A stretch of 11,778 nt of DNA, from assembly GCA_036939975.1 (NCBI GenBank), contig JALLPB010002271.1, forward strand, positions 1-11,778, given 5' to 3'. Source of the DNA: Cyclostephanos tholiformis (Eukaryota > Bacillariophyta > Thalassiosirophyceae > Thalassiosirales > Thalassiosiraceae). Positions 7,331-11,778 of this stretch are shown piece after piece (position 1 is the stretch's first letter; every line of letters begins with the position of its first letter). The position numbers were made by a program, and so were the translations under genes. Below the pieces are notes generated by a model. That model saw only the letters and a program-made list of their open reading frames with translations, did no database searches and was not told where the DNA came from.

Positions 7331-7630
7331 ACACACACCCCTGGTATACCTGGAATGGCATTCCTGTTAACTGTGGCTCAGAGGATCAAGTTCGTCAGGA
7401 TGGCAGTAAGTTTAAGCAGGCACATGAGACGAGTGTTGGACGTGTACAAACGGGCACGTTTTTGAGTAAGGACTATTTTAATGGATGGAGAATTTGAAAA
7501 ACTAAAACCGCTCATGCCCCAGCTGGAGTGCAACACAACAGGGGCAAAGGAGCACGTGAGCGAGGCAGAGTGAACAATATGGACACTCAAGGAGCAAGTG
7601 AGAGGGCTTCTGGCAACGCTACCTTTCTAT
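7331..7630 (+). pseudogene. Ty1/copia-type integrase core remnant of an older element
   Basis: One forward frame reads PGMAFLLTVAQRIKF, VLDVYKRARF, TGA (7463), VRTILMDGEFEKLKPLMPQL, CNTTGAKEHVSEAE, TGA (7571), TIWTLKEQVRGLLATLPF. From memory of the family, this matches copia integrases of marine algae, where VRTILMD-x-EFEK carries the second catalytic Asp (here 7484-7486) and EHVxExERxIRxxKE the catalytic Glu. The TGA at 7571 sits exactly where the conserved Arg of ExER is expected, so CGA to TGA is the simplest explanation. The first catalytic Asp region is degraded. Similarity ends at about 7630, at the left border of the younger element. The rest of this element's pol should lie to the right of that insertion. 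Confidence 0.7.
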
Positions 7631-7850
7631 TAACATCTGTGTTTTGTTACAAATGTTACAGTTGGTTACACCAGAAAACTGTCAGGGCAAATATTTAAAT
7701 TCTTGGGATTTTCAGAATCATTAATTCAGTAACAACAGAATTACAACAACTTATTAGTGTCAATGATTAATAGTTGTTACTGAATTCTCTTGACGAATTG
7801 AAACAAAGACGGTTTCAAACAGCAATTACATTCCTAATACATTTATTCGA
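7631..7850 (+). other. Putative 5' LTR and leader of the younger copia element
   Basis: The region between the end of the old integrase remnant and the gag ATG is AT-rich and non-coding. Candidate LTR starts are TGTTTTGTTAC (7640) and TGTTAC (7645, 7654). Candidate ends of the TG...CA type with AACA lie at 7735, 7747, 7805 and 7821. A TATA-like ATATTTAAAT occurs at 7691-7700. A perfect 14-bp inverted repeat AATTCAGTAACAAC/GTTGTTACTGAATT pairs 7723-7736 with 7773-7786. Without the 3' LTR the borders, primer-binding site and target duplication cannot be fixed. Confidence 0.4.
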
Positions 7851-8965
7851 ATGACTAATCCCGAACAAGAAACGCGCAAGGCGGTGGCCGAATGCACCGT
7901 GACGAAGATCCACGGTCAGCCGACAAATCAGGACATCGACATTTTGGATGATGAACTTACTGTGATTGCATCGTCTTTTCCTTCCGAATTGGGGGGAGGA
8001 CTACATGGTCACGCAGGGTTGGTAAAAAGTGATGCCGATTACGAAGTTTTTGCACCAGGAACACCTTTTTTTGTGCCTGCAAATCCTGGAGTTTACCCAC
8101 TTGGAGTTATTCCGGCAGCTCAACAAGGACAGAGGGAAGCTGAGCATAAAGCCTTGGTCATGCAATTCCAAACTTGTATCGGAGCAAGCAAGGGTTTAAA
8201 AGATCTCATTCTCAAAGCAGTTGACGAAGATTATTTGTTAGAATTGCGGGCTGAAGGCATCTCCAAATGCTTACTCACCTCCGGGAACGTTGGGGAACCA
8301 TGGACTACATTGATATTACATCACTTTTGGCAGAGTGCGACACACCATGGAATGCTGCAGAAGTACCTACAAAATACTTCAATCGAACAGTAAAAGCTCG
8401 GAGACAGTTAGCTCGTGTTAACATCCACGTTGATGAATGGGCAATGCTCACAAAGGCACTCAAAAGTTTCAAAGACGCTGGTGAATTTGATGTGTCAATT
8501 TGTGAATGGGAAGCCAGGCCTGCAATCACACAAACATATGCGAACTTCAAGGTAGTTATGTGCGCTGAGTTCTCCAAACTAAATCGTCAGGATGCAACCA
8601 CAGCGAGAGCAACAGGGCATGCATTGGCAAACAATGTGGTTGAGCAAATGGCAAAGGCAACAGAGGAGCTAGTAGCGGAACTCACCGAACGACATTCCAA
8701 GCAAGTTGAATCAATCATCAAATCAAATAGCGAGGCGATGGAAAAACTCACTGCAGCAATCCTTGCAAACAAACCTGCAGCGACAAGCGGTGCATCCAAC
8801 AAGTCAGCAAAAGCGGCGGCGTGGGCAGAAAAGAAGAGAACTGCAACGACATGTCCTCATTGCAACCGCAAACATCCAAATCGTACCCATGACCAGTGCT
8901 GGGAATTACCAGCCAACAACGCAGCCAAGCGTCCTGCCGATTGGAAATCCACGAAGAGCACTTGA
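7851..8965 (+). pseudogene. gag: gag of the younger copia element, one frameshift
   Basis: Encodes the capsid/nucleocapsid polyprotein that would package element RNA. The ATG at 7851 is the first in a frame open from 7794. The N-terminal part reads KIHGQPTNQDIDILDDEL and SSFPSELGGGLHGHAGLVKS, and continues to LRAEGIS. The homologous frame then moves by -1 (one base lost, or a slightly larger deletion) at about 8245-8265 and resumes with MLTHLRERWGTMDY, PWNAAEVPTKYF and a long helical region rich in Ala, Glu and Lys. Near the C terminus, 8852-8899 encodes CPHCNRKHPNRTHDQC, a C-x2-C...H...C zinc knuckle of the variant type in diatom copia elements. It ends at TGA 8963, with pol following in the same frame. 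Confidence 0.8.
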
Positions 8966-9510
8966 CAATTTGCGGGGCCTTCAGTGATTTCAAAATTGCA
9001 GAACATAGTAAGAAACATTAAAACAAATCGCTCTTACACAGATCCTGCAAATTACTGGGCCCCACTTATCAATGAAGATGATGATAATGATGGAGATAAT
9101 GAGGAGGATGATGTTAGAGACCAGAATTCCATGATGATACAAACAATCAATAACATAAACGACACAGAGATGCAACAAGATTTAAAAATGACACTGCGGA
9201 AATGGATTAATGAATGCGTGAATATTCACAAACCTTTCCATAACAAAGAATCGACTATGGTGATCGACTCGGGTGCTACCTCCAGCTTTGTCTGACCAGA
9301 GGAAAATCTTCCGATCACAGGACCATCGAGCAAAGTTGTTCACTTACCCGACGGCTTGTCGATCCAGGCAACCCACACCACTATGATGCCATTTGTGTCA
9401 CTATCACCAAAAGCAAGAATAGCGGACGTATTACCCGGCCTACGACCAAACTCTTTGGTCAGTGTTGGTAAATTAGGTGACACTAATTACACCACAATAT
9501 TCCATCCACA
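8966..9510 (+). pseudogene. pol: pol, aspartic protease segment of the younger copia element
   Basis: Same frame as the second half of gag, after TGA 8963. An acidic linker (EDDDNDGDNEEDD) precedes MVIDSGATSSFV, whose DSGA at 9266-9277 is the retropepsin active site that would cleave the Gag-Pol polyprotein. TGA at 9293 directly follows. The frame then goes on with KVVHLPDGLSIQATHTT and ADVLPGLRPNSLVSVGKLGD, both typical of the downstream protease and pre-integrase region. Open frame on both sides of the TGA argues that it is a recent nonsense mutation (CGA to TGA fits). A -1 frame change follows at about 9511. Confidence 0.8.
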
Positions 9511-10760
9511 AGGAATAGTGTCACCGTGCATAACGACACTTTGTGCTCAAATTTGTTGAGTAAACCAGTCCTCCAAGGGTGGCGAGACGCATATGGTTTA
9601 TGGCAATTATCAAATGATGAGACAAATGCAGCACATACAATGCAAAGCACCACAGAGGTAGCGGCAAATGTCTACACTTTACCTTCGATAAAACAGGCAA
9701 TAAGATATCTTCACGCAGCAGCGGGTTTTCCAACAAAAGACTTGTGGATCAAGGCAATTAAGAATGGAAATTATGTTACCTGGCCGGGGCTCACCATCAA
9801 AACTATCAATAGACATTTCCCTGAGTCAGCAGAAACTCAAAGGGTCATATGAAAAAGCAACGTCAAAATGTCAGGTTCACCAAAAAGAAAGTAAACGAAG
9901 ATGTTGACGACAGTGAACTCACCCAAGCAATCACAAAACATAACATTCTGGTGAAGGTAATAAACGCAAACAAAACAGTATACACCGATCAGACTGGGAG
10001 ATTACCAATTCAGTTAGCAGAGGAAATACATCACTCATGATTTATTATGATGTCGATGCAAATTACATCGACGCCGAACCGCTACAAAATCATGCGGATA
10101 ATCAAATGATTTCTGCATATCGTAACCTGTGGGAACGTACAAATCGGGGACGCGTGACAAAACCAAAATTACACATCCTGGACAACGAAGCATCCGAGGC
10201 ATTCAAGTCAGCAATAAAAGAAAATTGTGATTTGCAATTAGTACCGCCGGATACTCACCGCAGCAACTTGGCCGAGAGAGCAATCCAAACGTTTAAGAGC
10301 CATTTCATCTCGATCCTTGCCGGAGTCGATCCATCGTTCCCGATGAGTCTCTGGGATCGTTTAATCCCTCAGGCAGTCATGACTTTGAATCTACTCCGCA
10401 ACTCACACAAGACGCCAACTATATCAGCATACCAACATGTCAACGGAAATTTCGATTATAATAAATTGCCGTTAGCGCCTTTGGGATGTTTGGTTGAAAT
10501 TCACGAAAGCACAAACAGACGACAAACGTGGGATCCTCGTTCACTCACCGGGTGGTATCTTGGGACGTCGACAGAACATTATCGCTGTCACAAATTTTTT
10601 TGCAAAAAGACACGAAGTGAACGAATATCAGACACAGTTGTTTTTTGGCACAGCTATCTCACCCAGCCATTTATATCGCCCGATGACCACATCTTCAAGG
10701 CCATTGGCGATCTTTCTTCAGTTCTATGGCAACGAATAAATGCTCGCGGAAAAGAGGAAA
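9511..10760 (+). pseudogene. pol: pol, integrase segment of the younger copia element
   Basis: Pre-integrase zinc-binding region: LLSKPVLQGWRDAYGLWQLS, SIKQAIRYLHAAAGFPTKD, NGNYVTWPGLTIK. A -1 change near 9840 joins to MKKQRQNVR and VYTDQTGRLPIQ, whose Asp (9987-9989) is the first catalytic residue. A further -1 at about 10014 interrupts the conserved SRGN stretch (10016-10027). Then LHILDNEAS supplies the second Asp (10181-10183) and NLAERAIQTFKSHF the Glu (10274-10276), with 30 residues between them. LWDRLIPQAVMTLNLLR and PLGCLVEIHE...GWYLGTSTEHYRCH complete the core and C-terminal part. All three catalytic residues are present, but the frame is broken twice. It would insert element cDNA into host DNA. 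Confidence 0.85.
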
Positions 10761-11778
10761 TGGAGGTATTATCAAAGATGAATGATATTTTGAGTAATAC
10801 ACCAAACAAGAAATCGGACATCAAAAAGAAAGTCACCTTTAAAGACCCCATTCCAGCATCAAAACTCGGACCATGTGTCAGCACTTTCAAACAGACACGT
10901 AGGCCAGTCTCATCTCCAAGGGTGATTGCGACAGCAACCGTCAACAAACCGCTCCTCGGCGTTGTCCATAAACCACCAACCCGATCAAAATATGTTCAAG
11001 CAATAGCCGACAGTGTTAGTCAACGCACAAGGTCATCACATCGTTATCCGACACGGGTAGCACTCACCATAACTGAATTGGCGGAGGCAGTGCTAGATGA
11101 TGATTCGGAACCTGCATTAGAATGTGCAAATGAAATTTTTGATGAAGAACCTGGACAGATGTTGAAATATCAAAAATTAATAACTCACCCCAAACATTGC
11201 GACGTATGGTTACATTCATCTGCAAACGAATTTGGTTGGCTTGCGCAAGGCGTTGGCAACCGAATACAAGGCACCGACACAATTTTCTTTGTTCATAAGC
11301 ATCAGATACCAGAAGACAGATTAAAAGGTTACTCACGCAAAGTTTGTGTGCGAACTAAAGCCAAACAAAGCAGAAGTTCATCAAACATGACTTACAGTTG
11401 GAGGTGATAAAGTACACTATCCTGGTGATGTTGGCACCCCTACCGCCGACCTAACACTCGTCAAGATGCACGTCAACAGCATCATTTCTACTCACCAAGC
11501 GTGGTATATGACCCTCGATGTGAAGAATTTTTACCTCAACACGCCCATGATCCGATACAAATATGTCCGTATAAAAATTGACGATGTTCCAGAGGAGATC
11601 ATTGTTGAGTATAAACTGCGCGAAAAAGTCGCCAGTGACGGACACGTATATGTTGAAATCAGAAAAGGGATGTATGGATTACCTCAGGCTGGAATTTTAG
11701 CACAAGAATTGTTGGAAAAGCGATTGAATGAACATGGTTACTCACAGAGTTGCGCGGTACCGGGATTATGGACTCATA
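10761..11778 (+). pseudogene. pol: pol, linker and N-terminal reverse transcriptase (RVT_2), continues past the window
   Basis: A basic, low-complexity linker (about 10761-11203) leads into WLHSSANEFGWLAQGVGNRI and TDTIFFVHKHQIPEDR, the usual beginning of the copia RT domain. The frame ends at TGA 11405, but RT homology continues in another frame from 11391 to the edge: LTVGGDKVHYPGDVGTPTAD, MTLDVKNFYLNTPM (first catalytic Asp at 11517-11519), KGMYGLPQAG (11664-11693). The change near 11388 is +1 (or -2), opposite in sign to the other frame changes. This last frame has no stop up to 11778. The YxDD catalytic box is not reached. Confidence 0.85.

Larger units (their letters stand above)
7631..11778 (+). 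mobile_element. Younger Ty1/copia-type LTR retrotransposon (diatom CoDi-like), 5' part, degenerate
   Basis: Order of domains is Gag, zinc knuckle, protease (DSGA), pre-integrase, integrase, then reverse transcriptase (RVT_2), the copia order with integrase before RT. CpG is frequent, unlike in the sequence to its left, so it is younger. It is interrupted by TGA at 8963 and 9293 and by frame changes near 8245-8265, 9511, 9840, 10014 and 11388. It is open at the right edge; the YxDD box, RNase H and 3' LTR are not in the window. Its integrase differs clearly from that of the older remnant, so the two are separate lineages in the same orientation. Confidence 0.88.

Noticed and set aside
10494..10947. 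Short forward (10494-10739) and reverse (10654-10947) frames inside pol
   Set aside because: They overlap the continuous integrase/RT frame, which has clear family motifs.

Overview
The window looks like nuclear DNA of a marine diatom or a close relative. The best evidence is at the right end, where a Ty1/copia-type retrotransposon carries the Gag, integrase and reverse-transcriptase wording I associate with diatom copia ('CoDi') elements. No bacterial operon, rRNA, tRNA or CRISPR array was seen. The organism assignment is inference from family resemblance; no database was searched.

Layout. Positions 55-610 hold a foldback-like inverted repeat: two ~125-130 bp arms around a ~72-bp tandem repeat. 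A CpG-dense stretch (about 940-1060) precedes the one intact gene, a single-exon sulfotransferase of 361 aa (1151-2236) with both PAPS-binding motifs and an N-terminal hydrophobic segment. From 2237 to 3060 there is little beyond a possible 93-aa reverse-strand ORF.

From about 3060 to 7630 the DNA is strongly CpG-depleted and contains no intact gene. It holds a ~200-bp tandem repeat (3078-3750), a decayed reverse-strand coding remnant (3756-4858), a spacer with hairpins and a C-rich tract (4860-5260), a half-open WW-domain-like frame (about 5260-5493), and a decayed forward frame (5497-6915) whose eleven stops are all TGA. It ends with a recognisable copia integrase remnant (7331-7630).

That integrase similarity stops abruptly near 7630-7640, where a second, younger copia-type element of a different lineage begins in the same orientation. 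It runs to the right edge with putative 5' LTR and leader, gag, protease, integrase and the first part of reverse transcriptase. It is also inactive as read: two in-frame TGA codons and about five single-base frame changes. The YxDD box, RNase H and 3' LTR lie beyond the window.

Overall this is one host gene beside a transposon graveyard, with a nested insertion of a younger copia element into an older one. CpG content separates the gene and its upstream region, the old repeats and the young element. The recurring CGA-like to TGA stops suggest methylation-driven C-to-T decay. No clearly new functional system could be demonstrated; the foldback element, the two unidentified decayed genes and the gag/pol TGA context are the main points for follow-up.
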